The notes beneath the pieces are model-generated. The model was not told the DNA's origin. It saw nothing but the letters and a program-made list of their open reading frames with translations, and made no database searches. DNA of 64,000 nucleotides. Source: Burkholderiaceae bacterium. GTDB lineage: Bacteria; Pseudomonadota; Gammaproteobacteria; Burkholderiales; Burkholderiaceae_C. Position numbers and translations under genes: made by a program. Below are positions 9,633-16,485 of this stretch, one piece after another. The first letter of the stretch is position 1. Every line of letters starts with the position of its first letter. The stretch spans positions 2,728,001 through 2,792,000 of the forward strand of contig JACKLI010000001.1 of the NCBI GenBank assembly GCA_024235995.1, read 5' to 3'.

Positions 9633-9775
9633 CCACCCCCAGACTCCACTCGCTTCGCGATGTTGCGCCTCCCCCCTTGGAGGGGGCACGCCCTCTGACC
9701 GGGGAAACCCCGGCCAGGGTCTTACGCGCATGGCCTGCTTCGCGGCCTTTTGGCTCTTTGGGTGTTTGCGCTGCT
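9633..9775 (+). repeat. Dispersed intergenic repeat, copy 1
   Basis: Landmarks in order: CCCCCAGACTCCAC, CGCTTCGCGATGTTGCGCC, CCTTGGAGGGGG, GGGGAAACCCCGGCC, TGGCCTGCTTCGCGG and TTTTGGCTCTTTGGG. The same landmarks in the same order occur on the minus strand at 22361-22565. It fills most of the gap between the tRNA-Sec gene and the GcvH-like gene. Confidence 0.7.
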
Positions 9776-9803
9776 GACGATAGATATGGTCTGGGTCACG
9801 GCT

Positions 9804-10283
9804 ATGAGTAACGCCTTGACTTCCTCGCTCATCACCCTGCCCGCCGATCTGCACGTGCTGATCGAGCATCAGGTCTGGGCGCGGGTGCAGGGCGACGGCA
9901 CGGCCACGGTGGGCATCACGCAGTTGGGCATCGCGCTGTCGGGCGAGATCTACATGTGCCGGCCCAGGCGCGTGGGCAGCGCGGTGGTGCAAGGCAGTAC
10001 GGTGGCGGTGGTGGAGTTGTCCAAGTCCATCGTGGCCGTCAAGTCACCCGTCACCGGCACGATTGTCGAGGTGAACCCCGCACTGGAAGACCGGCCCGAC
10101 TGGGTGCACCGCGACCCCTACGGCGCGGGCTGGATCGCGCGCCTGCGGCTGGACGACTTCGCCACCGATCAGGCGCAACTGCTGCATGGCGCGGCGGCCA
10201 GCGAAGCCATGGCCGAGCATGCGCGGCGCTTTGCGTCCGAGCTGATTCCTGCCACCAGCACGGCACCCAAAGCCCAGCCATGA
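9804..10283 (+). CDS. GcvH-like lipoyl-domain protein
   Basis: A 159-residue protein resembling the glycine-cleavage H protein across its lipoyl domain: VWARVQGDGTATVGITQLG, then AVVELSKSIVAVKSPVTG, which aligns with VESVKAASDIYAPVSG and puts the lipoyl-lysine at Lys74, then DPYGAGWIARLRL. No gcvT or gcvP is near. Its stop overlaps the ATG of a DsrE-like gene (ATGA), so the two were one translational unit. GcvH-like proteins paired with DsrE-type sulfur carriers are known from the sHdr sulfur-oxidation system (LbpA), but no hdr genes are visible here, so the pathway is unknown. Confidence 0.8.
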   Translation: MSNALTSSLITLPADLHVLIEHQVWARVQGDGTATVGITQLGIALSGEIYMCRPRRVGSAVVQGSTVAVVELSKSIVAVKSPVTGTIVEVNPALEDRPDWVHRDPYGAGWIARLRLDDFATDQAQLLHGAAASEAMAEHARRFASELIPATSTAPKAQP

Positions 10284-10429
10284 GCTTTGCCGAACACAGC
10301 GTTGCCGGCGTCGCCATCCTGCTGTGGGCAGCCGACGCCAGCGTGCCCGAGCGCCTGGCCACGCCGTTTTTTCACGCCGCCGCCGCCGCTGCCATGGACG
10401 TACCGGTGGAGATCGGCTCTCCGGAATAA
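10280..10429 (+). pseudogene. DsrE-like protein, 5' fragment (interrupted by ISL3 element)
   Basis: The reading frame starts with the ATG overlapping the GcvH-like gene and encodes 45 native residues (MSFAEHSVAGVAILLWAADA...) up to the insertion point at 10414. It then adds GSPE from the element's inverted repeat and stops at 10429. Removing the element and one copy of the 8-bp duplication rejoins it in frame to 12829-13086 as a 130-residue protein. Confidence 0.85.
10407..10414. repeat. Target-site duplication, left copy
   Basis: TGGAGATC immediately before the left end of the ISL3 element; the identical octamer follows the right end at 12821-12828. Eight-base duplications are the rule for the ISL3 family. 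Confidence 0.92.
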
Positions 10430-10493
10430 CTTGTGGAACAGGTGACCATGCAGTATCCTCCTGAGTCGGATTTTCGTGTGGAAAGGAAACCAA

Positions 10494-10916
10494 GTGAAAC
10501 TGCATCCTAAGACCGCCGCCCTTGTGGACCGGTTCGCCGCAGCTCTGAAGGAAAAACTCGCCGCCGCAGAGGAGAAGTACGGCTACTCCGACGGGTGGGC
10601 GACTGACGACTGGATGGGCGAGTGTCGCAAGGAACTGCGGAAGCACGTTGCAAAAGGGGACCCACTGGATGTGGCGGCCTACTGCGCATTCCTGTGGCAT
10701 CACGGCGAGGCGACCACCGGCCCATGTCCGCACGCAGACTACTGCAACGAGACGGGCTCCTGCGCGAACGGATGCGATGACCGGATGCCTCGGCTGACGG
10801 ACCAAGATGTGGCCGACTGCTTGGGTCGGTCGTTCGATGCGGCGGGGAATATCCTGCCCAGCACCTTCGCACGCGAGGTTCTCCGGGCGGCTCAAGTCTT
10901 GGTCCGAGAGAAGTGA
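10494..10916 (+). CDS. Passenger protein A of the ISL3 element, function unknown
   Basis: A 140-residue protein starting at GTG 10494 (KLHPKTAALVDRFAAAL), chosen because AAAGGA stands about 6-7 bases upstream; an earlier GTG at 10476 lacks a ribosome site. The N-terminal half (EEKYGYSDGWATDDWMGEC, DVAAYCAFLWHHGE) looks to me like a small protein found in phages and prophages, but this is from memory and unverified. The middle has a cysteine cluster (CPHADYC...CANGC), a possible metal site. Co-directional with the transposase; 1 base before the 22-codon frame. Confidence 0.75.
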   Translation: MKLHPKTAALVDRFAAALKEKLAAAEEKYGYSDGWATDDWMGECRKELRKHVAKGDPLDVAAYCAFLWHHGEATTGPCPHADYCNETGSCANGCDDRMPRLTDQDVADCLGRSFDAAGNILPSTFAREVLRAAQVLVREK

Positions 10917-10917
10917 A

Positions 10918-10986
10918 TTGACTGCCTTTTTCTTCATCTGCGCAGCCCTGTACTGCGCGTGGTTCATCCTGAGGTTCCTGCTATGA
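10918..10986 (+). CDS. Possible 22-residue membrane peptide in the ISL3 element
   Basis: A TTG-initiated frame of 22 codons begins 1 base after the stop of passenger A, and its TGA overlaps the ATG of passenger B (ATGA). The peptide is almost entirely hydrophobic (MTAFFFICAALYCAWFILRF), enough for one membrane helix. The tight spacing on both sides suggests a real coupled gene. There is no strong ribosome-binding site and the start is TTG, so it could be chance. Confidence 0.35.
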   Translation: MTAFFFICAALYCAWFILRFLL

Positions 10987-11378
10987 ACGAGAATTACGAG
11001 GGCGCGCTGGCCAAGATTGACGCTGCAAGGAAACTGGCCCGGCAGACGATGGCGAAGCATGGCAAAGAGGAGGTGTGCGACCCGCCAATGGGCATCGACA
11101 CGCCCCAGAGGCCGGCGCTGCCGGCTTGGCAGGACGTGTTGGGCGCTGCCGAGCAGCTCGTCCGGCAGAAGCCCGCCTTCCCCAAGTACATCAAGGGCAC
11201 GGTCTTGGAGAACGATGTGCCGGTGTGGATTGCCACCTTCACCCAGCAAATGCTGGTGCGCGAGCTGTCTCGCATCCGGGCTGTCATCGCTTCCGACCGC
11301 TGTGACGGTGATACCGACTACGCAGCGGGAGCCAACGCCGCCCGAGCCAAGTACCTCGCCGCCATTGACAAGCGGTGA
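10983..11378 (+). CDS. Passenger protein B of the ISL3 element, function unknown
   Basis: A 131-residue soluble protein (MNENYEGALAKIDAARKLAR...), mostly helical by composition, with no motif I recognise. The ATG at 10983 has GAGG about 8 bases upstream. It ends 24 bases before the transposase and shares its direction, so it probably belongs to the same transcript. Confidence 0.7.
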   Translation: MNENYEGALAKIDAARKLARQTMAKHGKEEVCDPPMGIDTPQRPALPAWQDVLGAAEQLVRQKPAFPKYIKGTVLENDVPVWIATFTQQMLVRELSRIRAVIASDRCDGDTDYAAGANAARAKYLAAIDKR

Positions 11379-11402
11379 CCCCATCCACACGACAATCCGG
11401 GG

Positions 11403-12818
11403 ATGACGGACATCCTCGACCTGAAGGGCTGGACGGTGCTGGGTCGCACCGAGGAGGACGGGGCGGACGTGCTGGAGGCGGAGTACCCGCTGCCCATGCC
11501 TACCGCCTGCCCAAAGTGCGGCACCCTCGACTGCATCTACCGGCACGGCACCAAAGCTACTACTTACGTCGACATTCCGATGCGCGGGAAGCCGGCCAAG
11601 CTGCGGGCGAAGGTCCAGCGATACCGGTGCACCTCCTGCAAGGAGACCTTCCTGCAGCCGCTGGGCGGCATCTTGGAGGGCCGGCGCATGACGGAGCGCT
11701 GCGCCACCTACATCAAGGCCCACAGCCTGCGGGACACCTTCACCCGCATCGCGGAGAACGTGGGGTGCGACGACAAGACGGTCCGGACGCTGGGGGCGGA
11801 GTACATGGCCGAACTGGAGGCCAGCCACCGGCCGGAGATGCCAGACTGGCTGGGCATCGACGAGACCCAAATCGACGGGAAGATGCGCTGCGTCCTGACG
11901 GACATCGGGGAGCGCCGCATCCTCGACATGCTGCCGGACCGGGACAAGGCGACCTTGGCGGGGTGGCTGCACCGGTTCAAGGACCGGCACTGGGTCAAGG
12001 GCGTGGCCATCGACATGTGGCGGCCGTACCGGGACGTGTCGCACCAGATGTTCCCTGGCCGACCGGTGGTCATCGACAAGTTCCACGTCGTCCGCATGGC
12101 GAACTACTGCATGGAGCGGGTCCGCATCCGGCTCCAGAAGCAGCGCAAGGCTGGCGAGCGGCGCCTGTGGCTCCAGTCCAAGGCGATGCTGAACATGCGG
12201 TACGCCAAGCTGGCCGAGAAGGGCCGGTTCAATCTGGACATGTGGCTGGCCAACGAGCCCGAGCTGGCCGCCGCCTACGGGCTGAAAGAGGCGTTCTACA
12301 ACATCTACGACCTGCCCAAGGCGCAGGCCGTGGCGGCCTTCGACGCCTTCCCGGGGACCATCCCAGCCAGCCTGAAGGCGGACTTCAAGACTCTCACGAC
12401 CGCCATGAAGAACTGGCGGACGGAGATTCTGGCGTACTTCGACCACCCCATCACCAACGCCTACACCGAGGCGCTGAACGGGGTCGCCAAGACCATCAAC
12501 CGGCAGGGCCGGGGGTACACCTTCGAGGTGCTGCGCGCCCGTCTCCTGTACGGCAAGGGGCCGCTGGAGCCGTGGCGGCTGGCGACCGTCTACCCTGCCA
12601 ACCCCACCCAGTTGCAGCTCCTGAAGCGGGAACAGGGCAACCGGTGCCAGAGCTGCGGCTGCGAGCTGGGACGGACCAAGGACGACAAGGCGAACGTGGT
12701 CGTTCTGGTGCGCGGCAACACCCGCCGGCAGCAGCTCATTTGCGGGCTGTGCAACGTCGGTTTCCACACGGAGGCACTCAATCACCGGAAGCCTCCTTCA
12801 ACACAGAAATCCGGATAG
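11403..12818 (+). CDS. ISL3-family transposase with extra C-terminal zinc-binding domain
   Basis: A 471-residue DDE transposase. The N-terminal zinc ribbon has CPKC (36-39) and CTSC (76-79), followed by a helix-turn-helix (IAENVGCDDKTVRTL). The catalytic core has WLGIDETQ (Asp153), VAIDMWRPY (Asp204) and TNAYTEALNGVAKTINRQGR for the Glu. After the usual end of the domain comes CQSC (415-418) ... LICGLCNVGF (447-450), resembling phage endonuclease VII/HNH zinc domains but with LVRGN where the catalytic His would be. The frame is intact, and the stop at 12816-12818 is inside the right inverted repeat. Confidence 0.93.
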   Translation: MTDILDLKGWTVLGRTEEDGADVLEAEYPLPMPTACPKCGTLDCIYRHGTKATTYVDIPMRGKPAKLRAKVQRYRCTSCKETFLQPLGGILEGRRMTERCATYIKAHSLRDTFTRIAENVGCDDKTVRTLGAEYMAELEASHRPEMPDWLGIDETQIDGKMRCVLTDIGERRILDMLPDRDKATLAGWLHRFKDRHWVKGVAIDMWRPYRDVSHQMFPGRPVVIDKFHVVRMANYCMERVRIRLQKQRKAGERRLWLQSKAMLNMRYAKLAEKGRFNLDMWLANEPELAAAYGLKEAFYNIYDLPKAQAVAAFDAFPGTIPASLKADFKTLTTAMKNWRTEILAYFDHPITNAYTEALNGVAKTINRQGRGYTFEVLRARLLYGKGPLEPWRLATVYPANPTQLQLLKREQGNRCQSCGCELGRTKDDKANVVVLVRGNTRRQQLICGLCNVGFHTEALNHRKPPSTQKSG

Positions 12819-12820
12819 CC

Positions 12821-12828
12821 TGGAGATC
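12821..12828. repeat. Target-site duplication, right copy
   Basis: TGGAGATC directly after the right inverted repeat; identical to 10407-10414. Confidence 0.92.
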
Positions 12829-13086
12829 TACTTCAGCGCCGCCAGCGTACGCCTGCTGCTGCCCGGCGTGGCCGCCGGCCTGCGCGCCAGCCCCCGAGTG
12901 GACAAGACCATCGCCGACAACCTGCGCGAGGCCACGGCGCTGGGCGCGCAACTGTTTGCCTGCAGCGACGCACTGCACGCCCAAGGCATCGAGGCAGCTC
13001 AGTTGATGCCGGGCGTGCAGCGAGGCGGCGCGGTGCAGTTCATGGCCCGTGCCATCGACCGCGACTGGCGCGTGCTGGTGTTTTAA
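12829..13086 (+). pseudogene. DsrE-like protein, 3' fragment
   Basis: Encodes the remaining 85 residues (YFSAASVRLLLPGVAAGL ... DWRVLVF). The segment LGAQLFACSDALHAQGI matches the DsrE/TusD region that carries the sulfur-binding cysteine (Cys90 of the rejoined protein). The fragment has no start codon of its own next to the element, so it is probably not translated. Its stop overlaps the convergent acpS stop. Confidence 0.85.
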
Positions 13087-13478
13087 GCCAGGCGCTCCAC
13101 CACGCAAAAACTCACCGCGTAGTCGCTCTCGTCGCTGAGGGTGATGTGCGCCGTCAATCCCTGCGCCTCGAACCACGTCTTCAGCTCGCCGTGCAGCACG
13201 ATGCAGGGCGCACCGCCGGGGGCGTTGCCGATCTCGCAGCGGCGCCAGTGCATGGGCAGGTGCATGCCCAGGCCCACGGCCTTGCTGAACGCCTCCTTGG
13301 CCGAAAAGCGCGTGGCCAGATAGCGCAGGCCGCGCTCGGGCCAGCGGGCGCTGCGCCGGTGCCACACGGCCAGCTCGGCCTCGCTCAGAATCTTCTGCGC
13401 AAAGCGCTCGCCGTGACGCTCGACGCTGGCGCGGATGCGGCGCACGTCGCAGATGTCGGTGCCGATGCCGTGGATCAT
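13083..13478 (-). CDS. acpS: Holo-[acyl-carrier-protein] synthase
   Basis: Transfers 4'-phosphopantetheine from CoA to the acyl carrier protein. The start MIHGIGTDICDVRRI carries the conserved GTDI metal-binding Asp, and RFSAKEAFSKAVG is the second AcpS signature. It is 131 residues, normal for the family. It follows pdxJ, the usual betaproteobacterial order. The ATG at 13478 is chosen because MIHGIGTDI is the family start. Confidence 0.95.
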   Translation of the reverse strand: MIHGIGTDICDVRRIRASVERHGERFAQKILSEAELAVWHRRSARWPERGLRYLATRFSAKEAFSKAVGLGMHLPMHWRRCEIGNAPGGAPCIVLHGELKTWFEAQGLTAHITLSDESDYAVSFCVVERLA

Positions 13479-13490
13479 GGATTCAAACCA

Positions 13491-13545
13491 AAAAGCCCTT
13501 GGGTCCACATGCAATGCGGGCAAGCAGCTATCAAATCAGGACTTT
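13491..13545 (+). repeat. Short dispersed repeat between acpS and pdxJ
   Basis: Carries GGGCAAGCAGCTATCAAATCAG, with the same AGCTATCAAA core and adjoining GC-rich arm as the other copies. It fills the acpS-pdxJ gap and enters the last codons of pdxJ. Confidence 0.45.
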
Positions 13546-14273
13546 TCGCAGCAACGCAGATACGCCTGCGTGGTGGCCGCATAACCCAGCTCCAGCGCGT
13601 CGGCCACGAAGGCATGGCCGATGGAAACTTCGGCCAGGCCCGGCACGGCGCGCACGAAGGCCGGCAGGTTGTCCTGGTTCAAATCATGCCCGGCGTTGAC
13701 GCCCAGGCCGACGTCCAGCGCGGCCTGCGCAGCCGCCGCGTAGCGCTGCAGCTGCGCCGCCTGGTCGTGCGAGCCCCAGGCGGCCGCGTAGGGCTCGGTG
13801 TACAGCTCGACGCGGTCGGCACCGACGGCGCGCGCGGCGGCCATCTGCCCGGGGATGGGATCCATGAACAGGCTCACGCGCGCGCCCAGGCCGCGGCACT
13901 CGGCAATCAAGGGCCGCAGGCGCTCGGCGTCCTGCGGAAAGCTCCAGCCGTGGTCGCTGGTGAACTGCGCCTCGCTGTCGGGCACGAAGGTGGCCTGATG
14001 CGGACGGACGCGGCGGATGAACTCCAGCAGGTTCTGCGTGGGGTTGCCCTCGATGTTGAACTCGGCGCGCGGCCAGCGTTTCATCAACTCGGCCAGCTCA
14101 TAAACGTCCTGCGGGCGGATGTGGCGCTGGTCGGGCCGCGGGTGCACGGTGATGCCCTGCGCGCCGGCCTGCAGGCACAGCTCGGCGGCGCGGGTGACGC
14201 TGGGAATGCCCAGGTGGCGCGTGTTGCGCACCAGGGCAACCTTGTTGACGTTGACGGACAGCTGGACGGTCAT
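13536..14273 (-). CDS. pdxJ: Pyridoxine 5'-phosphate synthase
   Basis: Condenses 1-deoxyxylulose 5-phosphate with 3-amino-1-hydroxyacetone 1-phosphate to form pyridoxine 5'-phosphate. Family motifs: LSVNVNKVALVRNTR at the N-terminus, ITVHPRPDQRHI (catalytic His/Arg region), FNIEGNPT, and GLGVNAGHDLN near residue 190. It is 245 residues, normal length. The start overlaps the recO stop (ATGA), so the two are coupled. Confidence 0.95.
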   Translation of the reverse strand: MTVQLSVNVNKVALVRNTRHLGIPSVTRAAELCLQAGAQGITVHPRPDQRHIRPQDVYELAELMKRWPRAEFNIEGNPTQNLLEFIRRVRPHQATFVPDSEAQFTSDHGWSFPQDAERLRPLIAECRGLGARVSLFMDPIPGQMAAARAVGADRVELYTEPYAAAWGSHDQAAQLQRYAAAAQAALDVGLGVNAGHDLNQDNLPAFVRAVPGLAEVSIGHAFVADALELGYAATTQAYLRCCEKS

Positions 14274-15049
14274 GAGAAAGCCACCGGGGATTTCAGGCGC
14301 TGCACCTCCAGCATGAGCTGGCGCGTGCGCAAGGTGTTGCCGCCGCAATGGTAGTGCAGCAGCGCGCGCAGTTGCTGGCGCAGGCGAGCCTGCTCGGCGG
14401 CGGGCCAGCTGGCCACTGCCTGCAAGGCCGCGGTGAAGGCGGCATGCTCGTCCAGTGCGGCAGACAGGGCGTTCCAGTCCGCGCCAGCCAGCCAGGCCTC
14501 GTCGTCGCCGTGCGCGGCGCGCAGGCCCCCTTCCAGCACCAGGCGATACCGCCCATCGTCCTGCAGCGGCGCCAGGGTCAGGGTCTGCACGTCCAGCGCC
14601 GGCAGGTGCCCGGTGTGGCGCAGCAGCAGCAGCTCGAAGGCACGCAGGGCCGCCGCGCCCAGGGCCTCGGCCTCGGGCGCGGCCAGCACGTGCACCAGGG
14701 CGGCGTAGGCATCGAACAGGCGGGGGTGGTCGTCCTCGCGCGCCAGCAGCTTCATCAGCAACTCGTTGGCGTAGTAGCCCGAGAGCAGCGCGTCGCCGGT
14801 GGGCATCACCAGCCCGCCGCCCCACTCCGCGCCCTTGAGCGTGCGGATCTCGCCCTCGCCGCCCCAGGACAGCAGCAGGGGCTGCAGCGGCAGCAGCACC
14901 GGACGGAAGTTGGACGAGGGCCGCTTGGCACCCTTGGCCACCAGCGCCATGCGGCCGTGGCTGCGCGTGAACGCCTCCACGATCAGGCTGGACTCGCTCC
15001 AGTCGTAGTGGTGCAGGACGTAGGCCGGCTCGTGCAGGACGCGTTTCAA
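14270..15049 (-). CDS. recO: DNA repair protein RecO
   Basis: Recombination mediator that helps load RecA with RecF and RecR. The OB-fold N-terminus reads HEPAYVLHHYDWSESSLIVE ... RMALVAKGAKRPSSNF, characteristic of RecO. Start taken as TTG at 15049 (MKRVLHEPAYV), which overlaps the upstream stop as TTGA; no ATG exists near. About 259 residues. The zinc-binding cysteines of some RecO proteins are not obvious. It follows era-rnc in the usual order, with one extra gene between. Confidence 0.93.
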   Translation of the reverse strand: MKRVLHEPAYVLHHYDWSESSLIVEAFTRSHGRMALVAKGAKRPSSNFRPVLLPLQPLLLSWGGEGEIRTLKGAEWGGGLVMPTGDALLSGYYANELLMKLLAREDDHPRLFDAYAALVHVLAAPEAEALGAAALRAFELLLLRHTGHLPALDVQTLTLAPLQDDGRYRLVLEGGLRAAHGDDEAWLAGADWNALSAALDEHAAFTAALQAVASWPAAEQARLRQQLRALLHYHCGGNTLRTRQLMLEVQRLKSPVAFS

Positions 15050-15477
15050 GGCCGCTCCCAGTCGGCCACGCCACCGGGCTCCAGACGAAACAGCGGGTGC
15101 AGGCGCGGCGTGTCCACCCCGTCCCAGCGGGCGTGCCAGGCCGGGCTGCGCGCGGCCAGCTTGGCGCGCAGGTGGCGCCATTCGTGGTCGCGCTGCCCCG
15201 TCGTGGCAGCGATCAAGGACATTGGCGCAGGCACCGGAGGAACCTTGCTCGCATCGAAACGGTAGCCCCGGCGCTGCGATTCGGCCAGCACCTCGGCCAG
15301 ATAGGCGTTGACGGCCATCAGCGCGTCGGGCTGCGCGGCAAAGCGTTGCAGCTGGGGATGATGCCTGTAGCCTTGCGTGCGCCCGGCCAGCACGGCCTGC
15401 GCCAGCAACGCCTCGCGCCAGAGCGCCACCAGGCCCTGGGGATCGAGATAACCCGGATGCAGCGTCCACAGGCGCAT
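15046..15477 (-). CDS. Pyrimidine dimer DNA glycosylase/endonuclease V-like protein
   Basis: A 143-residue protein starting MRLWTLHPGYLDPQGLVALW, with GYRHHPQLQRF and GYRFDASKV, the pattern of the pyrimidine-dimer DNA glycosylase family (T4 endonuclease V-like). Such enzymes excise UV-induced dimers. It lies between era and recO and its stop overlaps the recO start, placing it in a repair context. Family assignment is from motif memory; activity is inferred. Confidence 0.75.
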   Translation of the reverse strand: MRLWTLHPGYLDPQGLVALWREALLAQAVLAGRTQGYRHHPQLQRFAAQPDALMAVNAYLAEVLAESQRRGYRFDASKVPPVPAPMSLIAATTGQRDHEWRHLRAKLAARSPAWHARWDGVDTPRLHPLFRLEPGGVADWERP

Positions 15478-15489
15478 GGGCCGCCCGCG

Positions 15490-16485
15490 TTATTCGTAGC
15501 CAAAGCTGCGCACGCGCGCTTCGTCGTCGGCCCAGCCCGAGCGCACCTTGACCCACAGCTCGATGAACACCTTGCAGTCCATCAGCTTTTCCAGCTCCTG
15601 GCGTGCTTCGGTGCCGATGCGCTTGAGGCGTTCGCCCTTCTCGCCGATGATCATGGCCTTGTGGCCGTCGCGCTCGACCACGATGGTGGCGGCGATGCGC
15701 ACCAGGCGGCCGTGCGCACGGCTTTTTTCCTCGGCAAACTGGTCGATCACCACGGTGGAGGTGTAGGGCAGCTCGTCGCCCGTCAGGCGAAACAGCTTTT
15801 CGCGCACCACCTCGCTGGCCAAAAACTTTTCGCTGCGGTCGGTCAGCTCGTCCTCGCCGTACCACCAGGGCTGCTGGGGCAGGTAGGGCGCGCACACCTC
15901 CAGCAGCCGGGCCACGTCGCGCGGGTTCTTGGCCGACAGGGGCACGAACTCGGCAAAGGGGTGGCGCTCCTGCATGCCCTTCAGCCAAGGCGCCAGCTCC
16001 GCGCGGCGGTGCACGGTGTCCAGCTTGTTGGCCACCAGGAGCGTCGGCGTGCCGGGCTTGAGCAGCGACAGCACCTTGGCGTCACCCAGGGTGAAGTTGC
16101 CGGCCTCGACCACGAACAGCACCAGGTCCACGCCGTCGATGGCGCCCAGCACCGTCTTGTTGAGCGACTTGTTGAGCGCGCTGCTGTGGCGGGTTTGAAA
16201 GCCGGGCGTGTCGACGAACACGTACTGCGTGCCGCCGCCCTGCGCATCGGCCACGGTGCGGATGCCGGTGATGCGGTGGCGCGTGGTCTGCGCCTTGCGG
16301 CTGGTGATGCTGATCTTCTGGCCCACCAGGGCGTTGAGCAGCGTGGACTTGCCCACGTTGGGCCGGCCCACGATGGCGATCAGGCCGCAGCGCTGGGCCG
16401 TGGCGGCCTCGGGCGATTTCAAGCCCGATGGGTCTTCGGCGCGCTCGGGATGTGCGCCATCAGCTATTTTTTCAGTAGCAATCAT
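15490..16485 (-). CDS. era: GTPase Era
   Basis: Ribosome-assembly GTPase binding the 16S rRNA 3' end. GTPase motifs: GRPNVGKST (G1), DTPGF (G3) and NKLD (G4). A KH domain follows, with VERDGHKAMIIGEKGERLKR. It is 331 residues, about 30 longer than E. coli Era. The extra is at the N-terminus (MIATEKIADGAHPE...), where the first dozen codons coincide with a dispersed repeat. The start overlaps the rnc stop (ATGA). Confidence 0.96.
   Translation of the reverse strand: MIATEKIADGAHPERAEDPSGLKSPEAATAQRCGLIAIVGRPNVGKSTLLNALVGQKISITSRKAQTTRHRITGIRTVADAQGGGTQYVFVDTPGFQTRHSSALNKSLNKTVLGAIDGVDLVLFVVEAGNFTLGDAKVLSLLKPGTPTLLVANKLDTVHRRAELAPWLKGMQERHPFAEFVPLSAKNPRDVARLLEVCAPYLPQQPWWYGEDELTDRSEKFLASEVVREKLFRLTGDELPYTSTVVIDQFAEEKSRAHGRLVRIAATIVVERDGHKAMIIGEKGERLKRIGTEARQELEKLMDCKVFIELWVKVRSGWADDEARVRSFGYE
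16450..16485 (-). repeat. Short dispersed repeat forming the era start
   Basis: On the minus strand it reads ATTGCTACTGAAAAAATAGC then TGATGGCGC, the AATAGCTG core of the family. It supplies the first codons of the era reading frame. Confidence 0.5.

Larger units (their letters stand above)
10415..12820 (+). mobile_element. ISL3-family insertion element with passenger genes
   Basis: The element is 2406 bp. The left end GGCTCTCCGGAATAACTTGT and the inverted right end GGCTATCCGGATTTCTGTGT form imperfect terminal inverted repeats of the ISL3 type (GGCTCT...CCGGA). It is flanked by the direct repeat TGGAGATC. Contents in order, all plus strand: a 140-aa protein, a 22-codon hydrophobic frame, a 131-aa protein, and an ISL3 transposase whose stop codon sits inside the right inverted repeat. 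A plain ISL3 element is about 1.3-1.5 kb, so the extra 0.9 kb is cargo. The insertion broke a DsrE-like gene. Confidence 0.93.
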
